Shown here one piece after another: positions 34,603 through 43,906 of a stretch of 64,000 nt of DNA. The stretch covers positions 1 through 64,000 of the forward strand of contig JAJZIJ010000012.1 of NCBI GenBank assembly GCA_021810625.1, written 5' to 3'. A program made the position numbers and the translations under genes. How positions within the stretch are numbered: the first letter of the stretch is position 1; each line of letters opens with the position of its first letter. The notes beneath the pieces are model-generated. The model was given only the letters and a program-made list of their open reading frames with translations, did not search any database and was not told where the DNA came from. This stretch comes from Acidobacteriota bacterium. Lineage in GTDB: Bacteria > Acidobacteriota > Terriglobia > Terriglobales > Acidobacteriaceae.

Positions 34603-35703
34603 TTACGCGCCTTTTCCCATCTGGGCCGCCAGGGAGTCCAAAGACAGGGAGCGGAGCAGATTGCGGCGCATCCCGGATTCCACTTGCCCGATGGCCTGCG
34701 CGGCCCGCTCAATCCATTCAAAACGAACTCCGGCAGCCAAGGAGAGAAGTTCGGACTCAACATCGCTGTTCCGCGCGCCTCCGGGCGCGCCTGCGTGCAA
34801 CAGCAGCAGGTCTTCCAGCAGGCTGGTGAGCGCGCGCAGCAATTCCTGCGTTTTCTGTTGGCCTTCGCCGCCAGCGCGATAGCTTTCTGTGACGCGAAAG
34901 AGCGCGGAGTGATCCGGCTCGGCCAGCGCGGTGTGGAGCAGCAATAGCGCATCTTTCCGCGTGGCTATGTAGGCATCCAGATCAAAGGACAGAGCGCGCC
35001 CTACGGCTCCCTCGGCCAGACGCGCTACCAGAGCGCGCTGTTTTGGCTTCCATGTGGGTCGCTCAGCGGCAAGAATTTCCTCCAGTTGCGGCAGCGGTAC
35101 GGGATGCAGCCGCAACACGCTGGCGCGGGAGCGAATTGTCGGCAGTAAATCGGCTGGATTTTCCGAGAGCAGAAAAATGTGCGCGTAGGGGGGCGGTTCT
35201 TCGAGTACCTTCAGCAGCGAGTTGGCCGCCTCATTCATAAACGCTGACTTTGAGAAAATATATATTTTGCGTCGTCCTTCAGAGGGCAGCCGCTGAACGT
35301 TTTGGATGAGCAAGCGCACCTGCCCCACCTTGACTAAAAGCTGCGGTGGATCTGGCGGAAGGATCAACACGTCAGGATGCGGCTGGATCAGGATGCGCGT
35401 CTCTTTGCGGTCGGTTTCGCGCAACTGATCGCGGGCTTCAACGGCCTCGGCGACGCGCGCGTTTAGATCATGGGCCTCTGCGATGCGCGCGCAGTTGGCG
35501 CAGACATTGCAGGCATCGGGCAGTCCGTTTTCGCGTTGCGGTTGCAGGCAGTGGATGGTCTGCGTCAGCGCCAGCGCCAGCGAGTATTTCCCCGCGCCGC
35601 GTCCTCCGGCAAGAATCAGCGCATGGGGCAGCCGATCCGAAGCCAGCATCTCTTGCAATTGCCGAACCGTCTCCGAATTGCCAAGAAAGCTGCGGAAGTT
35701 CAC
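34603..35703 (-). CDS. holB: DNA polymerase III delta' subunit
   Basis: HolB is the stator of the clamp loader that places the beta clamp on DNA. The 366-residue AAA+ protein has LPHALILAGGRGAGKYS (P-loop at about 33-41), an early zinc module with Cys65, Cys68 and Cys71 in CNVCANC, sensor and arginine-finger regions ANSLLKVLEEPP and TIRSRASVL, and a helical C-terminal collar domain. A GRGAGKYS P-loop is kept, whereas E. coli delta' has lost it, so ATP binding is possible. tmk, a common partner, is not adjacent. It lies 52 bp downstream of the rhamnose isomerase gene on the same strand. Confidence 0.88.
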   Translation of the reverse strand: MNFRSFLGNSETVRQLQEMLASDRLPHALILAGGRGAGKYSLALALTQTIHCLQPQRENGLPDACNVCANCARIAEAHDLNARVAEAVEARDQLRETDRKETRILIQPHPDVLILPPDPPQLLVKVGQVRLLIQNVQRLPSEGRRKIYIFSKSAFMNEAANSLLKVLEEPPPYAHIFLLSENPADLLPTIRSRASVLRLHPVPLPQLEEILAAERPTWKPKQRALVARLAEGAVGRALSFDLDAYIATRKDALLLLHTALAEPDHSALFRVTESYRAGGEGQQKTQELLRALTSLLEDLLLLHAGAPGGARNSDVESELLSLAAGVRFEWIERAAQAIGQVESGMRRNLLRSLSLDSLAAQMGKGA

Positions 35704-35755
35704 AGAATGAGCGTAGCAGAATCGAGGATGTAAAAACTGTGGATGTTATGGGGCA

Positions 35756-36964
35756 TCAGGTATAGCTGGAAGGAACGTATGCGTTTCTTTTGCCGCGTTC
35801 CCTGGCGATGCGTTCCATATAGCCGCTGTCGCGCAGCGCTTGCAATGGGTCTTCGGGCAGGCCGTGGGCTTGTCTCCAGGCGCGCAGAATGGGGCGCACA
35901 TCCGTCCAAAAGGCGGAGCGCAGACACTCCTCGGCTTCGACCAGACGACACTCCTGTTGCAGGGTTGTGAGCAGCGCGTGATCGACAAGACATGCCCTGG
36001 CGTACAACTCCTGCGCGGTCAGGACGGTCTGGATCATGGCCTCGATCTTGTTCTTCATGTTGTGGCTTTGGTCAATCACGTAGGCCGGAGCGATTGCTGT
36101 GGGGTGCTCCCATTGATAAGCCCGAATCTCGTGAAAGATGCGAAAGACCTGGTACGGATCAATCGAGCCAAGCGTCAGATCGTCGTCAGCGTAGCGACGG
36201 TCGTTGAAGTGCAATCCGCCGAGCGCCTTTTGATGCTGCAACCAGGCAAGAATCTGTTCGATATTCTGCGCCTGGTAATGGTGGCCAGTATCGACCAGCA
36301 CCAGAGCCTGCGGGCCAGCCGCGCGCGCGAACAGAAGCGCCATGCCCCAATCGGCGATATCGGTGTGGTAAAAAGCTGGCTCAAAGGGCTTGTACTCGAT
36401 CAGCATTCGCTGGCCGGGAGCAAGAGCGGCGTGGGCCTGCGCAAGGCATTCCGTAAAGTGGTCGATGCGGCGGCGTATGTTTTGCGTGCCGGGATAGTTG
36501 GAGCCATCAGCAAACCACAGGGAAAGATCAACATTGTTCAGATCGCGCGCGATGGCGATGGATTCCAGAACATGGTCGAGCGCATGTTTGCGAATCGCCG
36601 CGTCTGGATTGCCGAAGGAGCCATACTTGTAGCGTTGATCCTCAAATAAATTTGGATTGATGGCTCCGGCGCGAATGCCATAATGCTTGCTCAGTTCTTG
36701 CACGCGGGCGACATCGTTTGCGCCATTGGGGAAATCCCACAGAACGTGCATGGCCATGCTGGGGCTGGCACCGGTGAGTTGATGCACCTGAGCGGCATCC
36801 GAGAATTTTTCTTCCAGCGTATGCGCTGCGGCAGGCTGGAGATATTTGCCGAAGCGCGTTCCCGTGTTGGCAAATCCCCAGGAGGGAACTTCGATGGCAA
36901 AGTGGTCGAGATGTTTCCAGATGCGCTCGTGGTTCAAAGTGGATTGCGTGGAAGTGTTCTTCAT
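35756..36964 (-). CDS. rhaI: L-rhamnose isomerase (RhaI type)
   Basis: RhaI converts L-rhamnose to L-rhamnulose. The 402-residue TIM barrel resembles the Pseudomonas stutzeri-type enzyme rather than E. coli RhaA: VPSWGFANTGTRFG near the N-terminus, MLIEYKPFEPAFYHTD with a metal-binding Glu, LVDTGHHYQAQNIEQ, then GGLHFNDRRYADDDL with metal-binding His and Asp. Two metals are bound between these residues in the family. AAAGGA lies about 9 bases upstream of ATG 36964, which overlaps the rhaB stop (ATGA). It is the last rhamnose gene of the run; holB follows. Confidence 0.9.
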   Translation of the reverse strand: MKNTSTQSTLNHERIWKHLDHFAIEVPSWGFANTGTRFGKYLQPAAAHTLEEKFSDAAQVHQLTGASPSMAMHVLWDFPNGANDVARVQELSKHYGIRAGAINPNLFEDQRYKYGSFGNPDAAIRKHALDHVLESIAIARDLNNVDLSLWFADGSNYPGTQNIRRRIDHFTECLAQAHAALAPGQRMLIEYKPFEPAFYHTDIADWGMALLFARAAGPQALVLVDTGHHYQAQNIEQILAWLQHQKALGGLHFNDRRYADDDLTLGSIDPYQVFRIFHEIRAYQWEHPTAIAPAYVIDQSHNMKNKIEAMIQTVLTAQELYARACLVDHALLTTLQQECRLVEAEECLRSAFWTDVRPILRAWRQAHGLPEDPLQALRDSGYMERIARERGKRNAYVPSSYT

Positions 36965-38496
36965 GGGCGGAGTTCCTTTGCAGGTTGTGCGGCGATTTTT
37001 GAGGGATCGCTGGGGTTTTCGTGTTGGAGCAGCGACGAATGGGCCAGCATGTTGGCCCAATGCGCGACCGCAGTGTGTCGGATTGCTTGCGCGCCCGCCG
37101 CGCCCTCGCCGCTATTTTCCAGCGCGGCCAATTGCACGGCAAAATTGCCAAGCGTCGCGCTCTCGACAGAGCCGCATCGAATTTTAAGTCCTGTGGCCTG
37201 CTCCGTCAGTTTATTGAGCAAAACATTTTTACTGCCACCGCCGACGATGTAGAGGCTCTGAAAATGTTTCCCCGTCAGAGACTCTGCCTGATGCAGAACG
37301 GTCGCGTAGCGCGTAGCAAGGCTGTGCAGAATCATCCAGGTCATCGCGGGAGGGGATTGCAGTAGTTCCGCCGGGATGCGGCCATATCGCTGCGTGAGTT
37401 GTGCAACGATGCGTTCGGACATCTTTCCGGGCGCAAGCAGGTCGGGATCATCCACGTCGAGCAACAGATGGCCGAATAATTCTTGCGGGGAAGAAAGTTT
37501 TCCTGCCGCGTTTATCAATGTTTCGGCAGTCCATTCCGCGCCGGTCGCGTTCCAGCTTTCGATGCACTGCTGGAGCAGCCACAGCCCATTGACATTACGC
37601 AAAAAGCATATCTTGCCGCCAACGCCGCCAACGTTTGTGAAATTCAGGCGCGCAGCTTCCGGCCCTGTGCAGGGCTTGTCCAGCAACGTGCCAACCAACG
37701 ACCAGGTGCCGGAACTGATATAGGCCCAGTTGTCGCCCTGCGCTGGAATGCCAGCAATCGCCGAGGCCGTATCGTGACAGGCTGGAGCGATGAGCGCGGC
37801 ATTGCGGAGCGCGGGCAACTGGCTGAGCGGGCCTTGCAAGCGGCCAACGATGGAGCCGGAGGGGACAATCTCCGGGGCTGCGGATGGATCAAGTCCTGTT
37901 GTGGTAAAAATCTCATCGGCCCATTGGAGCGTTCCGGACGCGACCATCGCGGTGTGGGTCGCGTTGGTGTACTCCGCGACAGGTCGTGCGCCCCACCGAT
38001 AGAGCATATACTCCGGCAGATTGAGCCAGCGCAGATGCTTCGGAATCCCTGCCATGCTGTCCGCGTGGAGTTGATACAGCGTGTTGAGCGAAAGCACCTG
38101 AATTCCCGTGAGCGTGTACAGGCGTTCAGGAGAGATGCGCTGATGCACCGCATCCATTGCGACAGCCGCGCGTGGGTCGCGATAGCAGAAGGGATCGGCC
38201 ATCGCTTTGCCTTCTGCATCGAGACGGACATAATCGACGGCCCATCCCGTAACGCCGATGGCAGCAATTCCTTCGACCGCGATTGCTGCACAGCGGCGCA
38301 GACCTTCGTCGGCTGCCGCGCAGATGGAAGATAAATCCCAGCGCATCTGGCCATCGCGCAGCACAGGAGCATTCGGAATGCGATGAACCATCTGTATGCG
38401 CGGCCCCTCTGCTGTCCATCGCAGCAACGAGACGCGGCAACTCTGCGCGCCCAGATCGACGGCAACCAGAGCGCGGCGATCTACAGGAGCGCTCAC
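36961..38496 (-). CDS. rhaB: L-rhamnulokinase
   Basis: RhaB phosphorylates L-rhamnulose to rhamnulose-1-phosphate with ATP. The 511-residue FGGY-family kinase has the N-terminal VAVDLGAQSCRVSL phosphate-binding segment, catalytic Asp in GVTGWAVDYVRLD, APACHDTASAIAGIP, and the second-domain ATP segment ISSGTWSLVG. Near the C-terminus, SLYIVGGGSKNVLLNKL matches the FGGY ATP-binding GGG. It is coupled on both sides by four-base overlaps with rhaDE (upstream) and rhaI (downstream). Confidence 0.92.
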   Translation of the reverse strand: MSAPVDRRALVAVDLGAQSCRVSLLRWTAEGPRIQMVHRIPNAPVLRDGQMRWDLSSICAAADEGLRRCAAIAVEGIAAIGVTGWAVDYVRLDAEGKAMADPFCYRDPRAAVAMDAVHQRISPERLYTLTGIQVLSLNTLYQLHADSMAGIPKHLRWLNLPEYMLYRWGARPVAEYTNATHTAMVASGTLQWADEIFTTTGLDPSAAPEIVPSGSIVGRLQGPLSQLPALRNAALIAPACHDTASAIAGIPAQGDNWAYISSGTWSLVGTLLDKPCTGPEAARLNFTNVGGVGGKICFLRNVNGLWLLQQCIESWNATGAEWTAETLINAAGKLSSPQELFGHLLLDVDDPDLLAPGKMSERIVAQLTQRYGRIPAELLQSPPAMTWMILHSLATRYATVLHQAESLTGKHFQSLYIVGGGSKNVLLNKLTEQATGLKIRCGSVESATLGNFAVQLAALENSGEGAAGAQAIRHTAVAHWANMLAHSSLLQHENPSDPSKIAAQPAKELRP

Positions 38497-40712
38497 CGCA
38501 GAAACGCCTCTGTCAGGCCGCCATCGACGGGAAAGATGTGGCCTGTGGTGCAGCGCGTCTCCGGCCCGGCGAGAAAAAGAATGGCGCGCGCGCAGTCTAC
38601 AGGATCAATCGGTTGGTGCGTCAACGTGCGCTGCGCGTAAAATTCGGCGAGTCGATTGCGCAGGTCGTCATCACTTGCAGCGGTATCGAATGCGATGTTG
38701 TATTTCGTCAGCGATGCCATCACGCGCTCGCGTGGAAACATTGTCGAGCCGCGAATGACCGTCGCCGGGCTGATGCCATTGACGCGAACCAACGGAGCCA
38801 TCGAGACGGCCAGCTCACGAATGAGATGGCTGACGGCGGCCTTGCTCACGTCATAAGCCTCGCTGCCGCGCTTGGCGACAACGGCGTTGGCGGAACTGGT
38901 GAGTACGAGGCTTGCATCCAGACCCTGCTCGCGAAAGATGCGCCCGGCCTCCTCTGCCAGAAAATAATTGGCTGTTACGTTGATTTCCAGCGTCTTGCCC
39001 CACTGCGCCGCAGAAGTGGTGTTATCGGCGGATGCGGGGAAAAGCGCAGCCGTGTTGATGAGAAGATCGAGACCGCCGCACAGCGAAACAACGAGGCCCA
39101 ACGCCGTATGAATCGAATCTTTTTGCGTGATGTCGATGGCCACCGCATGGGCAGCATCGCGGCCATAGAGCGCGCGCAGATCGTGCGCGACGGCTTCAGC
39201 CGCGGCAAGATTGCGATCCGCAACGGCAACGAAGGCTCCGTGACCAGCGGCCAGGATGGCGACTTCACGACCAATACCGCTGCCTCCACCGACTACCATC
39301 GCGATGCGACGGCTGAGCGGCTTCTCCGCTGGCTGGCGACGAATCTTGGCCTCTTCGAGCGCCCAGTATTCGATGCGGAATGCCTCGCTGGGCGGCAGCG
39401 CCACGTAATTGGCGTGGCACTGGAAAGCGGAGGACGGCGCAGCGGGGCCAGCCTGCGGATACTCTTTGACGGGCTTATTGATAGGCTTGGCATTGGGCGC
39501 AGTATCAGCCAGTGCGGATGCGCCCTCCATCACATGAATCGCGTTGAGGTAGAACTCTCCGGCGAGACGAGCCTCCGTCTTACTTTTGCCGAAGCTGAAC
39601 ATGCCGATGCCGGGGATCAGCACGATGGCCGGATTGGGGTCGCGCATGGCGGGAGAATCCGCCACGGCGTGCGCCTGATAATAGGTCGCATAATCGCGGG
39701 CGTACTGGGCCAGTTCCTTGTCGAGAATGGCTCGCAGTTCCGCAGGGGAACCTGCCGGATTCCAATGCACATACAGCGGTCGAATCTTGGTGCGAATGAA
39801 ATGATCGGGACAACTGGTGCCCAGCCACGCCAGGCTTTCCGCTTCCTGCGCGTTCGCAAAACGCAACACCTCCGGCAGCGCGGAGTAATTGCCAACCACG
39901 CGCTTCGATTTTGACAGGCGTCCGCGCAGGTACGGAAGCAAATCCGTGGCGATGGCCTCGCGGTTCTCATGGGTCGAATGCTTTGCTCCGCCAAAGATGC
40001 GAGGGCCAAGATTGTCTACAAATCCCTGGATGAACTGGCCCAGTTGGTCGATTAGTTCGATGGTGTTGCGATAACAGATTTCCGATGTCTCGCCCCAGGA
40101 GAACAACCCGTGGCCGCCGAGCACGATGCCATCGCATTGCGGATTCGCGGCGACAGCGTTCTTCAACATCATGCCGAGTTCAAACCCAGGCCGCTGCCAG
40201 GGAATCCACACCAGATGATGACCGAAGCGGCGATTGAACTCCTGCATACGAACTTCGCCATTGGCTGCGGCTGCGAGCGCAATCCCCCAATCCGGGTGGA
40301 GATGGTCAACATGTCTGGCTGGTAAAAATGCGTGCAGGGAAGTATCAATCGACGCAGCGACCGAATTCTGGCCGAAGGCGCAGAGCGGATACATGCCGAC
40401 CATGTCATCCTCATGCGCAACGCCGCGATACACCTTGGTCAAACCATGCAGCTTGTCGAGATACAGGGTTGCAAACCCACGGGTCGAGATCGTTCCCAGA
40501 TCGCCGCCGCTGCCCTTGACCCACAGCACCTGTTGCGTGCTGCCATCAAGCGGATCCGGCTGCGTGAGCTTGGCGCTGGTATTGCCGCCGCCATAGTTGG
40601 TGATACGCAGGTCGGAACCCAGCAGATTCGAGCGATAACGGAGCAGCTCGGCTTCATTGAGCGTCGCGGCAACAGATTTGTCCCAGCGGTCTTCCAGATA
40701 GCACAATGCCAT
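38493..40712 (-). CDS. rhaDE: Bifunctional rhamnulose-1-phosphate aldolase / lactaldehyde dehydrogenase
   Basis: This is a class II aldolase/adducin domain fused to a short-chain dehydrogenase, known as RhaDE or RhaEW in Bacillus and other groups. The aldolase (about 1-400) has ITNYGGGNTSAKL and the zinc-binding HxH in RHVDHLHPDWG with HGLFSWGE. The dehydrogenase (about 435-735) has the nucleotide loop GGGSGIGRE and catalytic YxxxK in SEAYDVSKAAV. It splits rhamnulose-1-phosphate to dihydroxyacetone phosphate and L-lactaldehyde, and oxidises the latter. I use ATG 40712, which has AAGGAA seven to twelve bases upstream; ATG 40724 adds four residues. It begins about 135 bp after the nuoN stop, so transcription from the nuo operon could read into it unless ended there. 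Confidence 0.9.
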   Translation of the reverse strand: MALCYLEDRWDKSVAATLNEAELLRYRSNLLGSDLRITNYGGGNTSAKLTQPDPLDGSTQQVLWVKGSGGDLGTISTRGFATLYLDKLHGLTKVYRGVAHEDDMVGMYPLCAFGQNSVAASIDTSLHAFLPARHVDHLHPDWGIALAAAANGEVRMQEFNRRFGHHLVWIPWQRPGFELGMMLKNAVAANPQCDGIVLGGHGLFSWGETSEICYRNTIELIDQLGQFIQGFVDNLGPRIFGGAKHSTHENREAIATDLLPYLRGRLSKSKRVVGNYSALPEVLRFANAQEAESLAWLGTSCPDHFIRTKIRPLYVHWNPAGSPAELRAILDKELAQYARDYATYYQAHAVADSPAMRDPNPAIVLIPGIGMFSFGKSKTEARLAGEFYLNAIHVMEGASALADTAPNAKPINKPVKEYPQAGPAAPSSAFQCHANYVALPPSEAFRIEYWALEEAKIRRQPAEKPLSRRIAMVVGGGSGIGREVAILAAGHGAFVAVADRNLAAAEAVAHDLRALYGRDAAHAVAIDITQKDSIHTALGLVVSLCGGLDLLINTAALFPASADNTTSAAQWGKTLEINVTANYFLAEEAGRIFREQGLDASLVLTSSANAVVAKRGSEAYDVSKAAVSHLIRELAVSMAPLVRVNGISPATVIRGSTMFPRERVMASLTKYNIAFDTAASDDDLRNRLAEFYAQRTLTHQPIDPVDCARAILFLAGPETRCTTGHIFPVDGGLTEAFLR

Positions 40713-40846
40713 TGTTTCCTTCATTCTTAGCAGAGGGTAAGTTCGCAGATAATACCCACAGTCACCAGACAGTGGATATGCATCTCTTGGCGACTGGAGC
40801 AGCAATCGCAGTATCCATCATACAATGGCATGGCTCAGGGGCCAGA

Positions 40847-42370
40847 TCAGAGTCCAGCAACGCGAACAGCCTCCAATATCCATCGCAGGAGTAGATGCGG
40901 AGCGCAACCAAGCAGCACGACAGCCCCTGCCAGCAGCACGATAACAAGCCGACTCAATCTTGGAGATTGGATTTTCTCCACATCGGCGGCGGGGCTGGCA
41001 ACGTAAACCCTTTTGAGCACTTGCAGATAGTAGTAGAGCGACACCGCGCTCATGGCGATGGCGAGAACGACGAGCCAGAGCAAGCCAAGAGATGAGGACG
41101 CGGCCAACACGGAAGCGAATAGATAAAACTTCCCAAAGAAGCCAGCCAGGGGTGGAATTCCCGCCAGCGAGAGAAGAAAAATGAACAGGCAAAAAGAGAG
41201 CACGGGCGCTCGTCGGCTGAGTCCGTCAAAGTTGGAAAGTTGATCGCTGCCGGTTTGTTTTTCTACAACCGCAACAACGCCAAATGCTCCAAGGGTTGCC
41301 AGCGCATACGTCACCACATAGTAGAGGAGCGCGGCAAAGCTCTGCTGCGTATGCGCCACCATTGCGAGCAGCATATATCCCGCGTGTGCAATGGCGGAGT
41401 ATGCCAGCAAACGCCGCGCGCTGCGCTGCACGATGGCCACAAGATTTCCCAGCAACATGGAGAGAGCCGCAACAATAGCCAGCGCTGGCACCCAGCCAGG
41501 AACAATGCGCGACCAGGCGGCGCTGCCTTCCGCGCCTGCAAAGCCCACCACCAGGATCTGAAAGAAAATGAAAAAGCTGGCGACCTTGGAACCAGACGCG
41601 ATGAACGCCGCGCTGGGCGCGGGTGCGCCTTCGTACACATCCGGCGCCCAGAAGTGGAATGGGGCCGCAGCCACCTTAAATCCAAAGCCAATCACCGTGG
41701 TCACGATGGCGATGGCCAGCAGCGGATTGAGCTGCGAACCGTGGATATGCGAACCACCGAGATGGAAAGCGTGAATCGCGCTGGCAATCTCCGCAAGGCT
41801 GGTCGAATGGGAGAAGCCATAGAGCAGGCTGAATCCAAACAGCAGGAATGCCGCCGACATTCCGCCAAAGAGAAAATACTTCAGCGCGGCTTCCGAGGAT
41901 CGTGCGCTGCGCTTGTCCAAAGCGGTAAGGATGTAGAGCGACAAACTCAACAGTTCAAGAGAAATAAAAATGACGAGCAAGTCTTGCGATCCCACCAGAA
42001 ACATCATGCCCACCGTTGCGATCAGGAGGAGCAGAACAAACTCGCCAACGTGTTCCGTAAACGTCGAATCCACGGAAATCCCCAAGGTGAGGATGGTCAG
42101 GACGAGCAGCGCGATTTGAACCAGATGCGTCAGCGGGTTGGCAACCAGCGTTCCGTTGAGAAAGTTTGCCTGCTCCGGGGCCAGCAATAGCCGGAGAATT
42201 GCGCCCGCGCAACCAGCGGAGGCAATCGCGGCGGCAACGGCGAATCGGATTCGCGTCCGACAGGTTCGCAGGAACAAAATATCCATCGCCAACACGAGCA
42301 GCGCCGCACAAACAACGATGACCTCCGGCAGCGCGAGTTGCAACAAGGGTGCATGGAAAATCGCGATCAT
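40847..42370 (-). CDS. nuoN: NADH-quinone oxidoreductase subunit N
   Basis: NuoN is one of the antiporter-like proton channel subunits of complex I. The 507-residue protein has about fourteen membrane helices and the conserved features FISLELLSLSLYIL, the helix with Lys in KYFLFGGMSAAFLLFG, the discontinuous region GFGFKVAAAPFHFWAPDVYEGAP, and LLAYSAIAHAGYMLL. It ends the nuo operon; its start overlaps the stop of the second nuoM by four bases. Confidence 0.94.
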   Translation of the reverse strand: MIAIFHAPLLQLALPEVIVVCAALLVLAMDILFLRTCRTRIRFAVAAAIASAGCAGAILRLLLAPEQANFLNGTLVANPLTHLVQIALLVLTILTLGISVDSTFTEHVGEFVLLLLIATVGMMFLVGSQDLLVIFISLELLSLSLYILTALDKRSARSSEAALKYFLFGGMSAAFLLFGFSLLYGFSHSTSLAEIASAIHAFHLGGSHIHGSQLNPLLAIAIVTTVIGFGFKVAAAPFHFWAPDVYEGAPAPSAAFIASGSKVASFFIFFQILVVGFAGAEGSAAWSRIVPGWVPALAIVAALSMLLGNLVAIVQRSARRLLAYSAIAHAGYMLLAMVAHTQQSFAALLYYVVTYALATLGAFGVVAVVEKQTGSDQLSNFDGLSRRAPVLSFCLFIFLLSLAGIPPLAGFFGKFYLFASVLAASSSLGLLWLVVLAIAMSAVSLYYYLQVLKRVYVASPAADVEKIQSPRLSRLVIVLLAGAVVLLGCAPHLLLRWILEAVRVAGL

Positions 42371-43881
42371 TGCCAGCTCCCTTTGCGCAGACCGTCAAAC
42401 AGCGGCGAATGCAGCGCGGGAAGAATCACATTCAGGAGCATCTGGGGATAGAGTCCAACGGCCACGCTTGCGCCGATCAAGAGAATTGCGCCCAGCCGTT
42501 CTGGAATTGAAATTGGGGGCAGGGGTGGCTGCATGGAGGTTGGTTCAACTCCTGCTTCTGCAAAAAACGCCTGTTGCATGGCGCGCCAGATGTACGCAAC
42601 CCCGGCCACGATTCCGATTCCAACGCAGACGGCAAAGAGCGGAAATGCGCGCCACGCGCCGATCAGGATCATCAATTCCGCCACAAATCCGCTGAATCCC
42701 GGCAGCCCCATGCTGGCCATTCCGGCTACGACAAAAGTAACGGCGGCAAAGGGAATGGCTTTGTTCAGGTTCATCGGGCCGAGCGTCGCCAGATCGCGGG
42801 TGTGCGCGCGGTCGTACACCATGCGCCCAACAACGGCGAAGAGCAACCCGGCCAGAACTCCATGAGAGAACATCTGCACCACCGCGCCAGCCAGTCCAAG
42901 TTGATTCAGCGTCATCAGGCCAAGCAGAATAAATCCCATGTGGCTGATGCTCGAATAGCCGATCACAAATTTGAAATCCTTCTGCACCAGAGCAACCAGC
43001 GCTCCATACACAATTCCAATAACCGCGAGCAGGGCGAAGACATCGCGCCATGAACCCAGGCCAAGCACATGGAAGCCCCACGGCCCCAGCCCCAGCGGAA
43101 ACAGTGTCATGGCCACGCGCAGGCAGCCGTATGCCCCCAGCTTCATCACCACGCCAGCCAGCAGCATGGAGGCCGCCGTGGGCGCGGCGACGTGCCCGGT
43201 CGGTGCCCAGGTATGAAACGGCCACATGCCTGCAAGAATCGCGAAGCCAACAAAGACCAGCGGAAACGCCCACATCTGGAAGTGGAGCGGAAATGGAAAC
43301 CGCGCCAGATCCTCCAGCGCCATGCTTTTTGCTCCGGCCACGATATATGCCGCGAGCAATCCAACCAGCACCATCGCGCTGCCAATGAAGGAGTAGAGCG
43401 CCAGCTTCATCGCGCCATATTCGCGCCGCGTCGATCCCCAAATGGCGATCAGGAAATACTTGGGGATGATGACAATTTCATAAAAAACGAAGAGGAGAAA
43501 AAGATCGTAGCTCAAAAACACGCCATACACGGCACCGATGAGCAGCAGGTAAAACGCGAAAAATTCCTGTACGCGACGTTCAATGTTCCAGGAAAAAAGA
43601 ATCCCTGCAATCGCGATGATTCCCGTCAGCAACAGCAGGATCAGGCTGATTCCATCCGCCGCAAGGTGATATTCGATGCCAAGCGATGGAATCCAGGATT
43701 TTTGCGTGACGGTCAGCAACGCTCCTGTCCGATGCTGCACGAAGGCCGTGAGCGTGATGGCAAAAGTCACGATTGTCGTCAGCAGCGCAAGGCTGCGCGC
43801 CAGGGTCGCGCTGCCCTTCGGCAGCAGCAGCAGCGCCAGCGCTCCGAGAAATGAAATGTAGATCGTCCACGCAAGCATCAT
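42367..43881 (-). CDS. nuoM: NADH-quinone oxidoreductase subunit M, second copy
   Basis: A full-length NuoM of 504 residues. Marks are the helix LFLLFVFYEIVIIPKYFLIAIWG (conserved Glu in VFYEIVIIP), a Lys in MKLALYSFIGSAMVLVG, PFHTWAPTGHVAAPTAASM with the discontinuous helix, and KDFKFVIGYSSISHMGFILLG. It differs clearly from the copy at 43907-45475, so it is an old paralogue and not a recent tandem copy. Nothing in it is broken. It is coupled to nuoN by a four-base overlap and lies 25 bp after the first copy. Confidence 0.92.
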   Translation of the reverse strand: MMLAWTIYISFLGALALLLLPKGSATLARSLALLTTIVTFAITLTAFVQHRTGALLTVTQKSWIPSLGIEYHLAADGISLILLLLTGIIAIAGILFSWNIERRVQEFFAFYLLLIGAVYGVFLSYDLFLLFVFYEIVIIPKYFLIAIWGSTRREYGAMKLALYSFIGSAMVLVGLLAAYIVAGAKSMALEDLARFPFPLHFQMWAFPLVFVGFAILAGMWPFHTWAPTGHVAAPTAASMLLAGVVMKLGAYGCLRVAMTLFPLGLGPWGFHVLGLGSWRDVFALLAVIGIVYGALVALVQKDFKFVIGYSSISHMGFILLGLMTLNQLGLAGAVVQMFSHGVLAGLLFAVVGRMVYDRAHTRDLATLGPMNLNKAIPFAAVTFVVAGMASMGLPGFSGFVAELMILIGAWRAFPLFAVCVGIGIVAGVAYIWRAMQQAFFAEAGVEPTSMQPPLPPISIPERLGAILLIGASVAVGLYPQMLLNVILPALHSPLFDGLRKGSWQ

Positions 43882-43906
43882 CAGAATGCCAAGCCCATCG
43901 TTTCCA

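Noticed and set aside
38283-39914. A 543-codon plus-strand open frame
   Set aside because: It lies opposite rhaB and rhaDE and is Arg/Gly/Ala-rich shadow coding typical of GC-rich DNA.
41240-43854. Plus-strand open frames of 316 and 261 codons over nuoN and nuoM
   Set aside because: The products are highly charged mirror images of membrane genes with no ribosome sites.
42367-43881. Second nuoM as a decayed duplicate
   Set aside because: It is full length, keeps conserved charged helices and is translationally coupled to nuoN.
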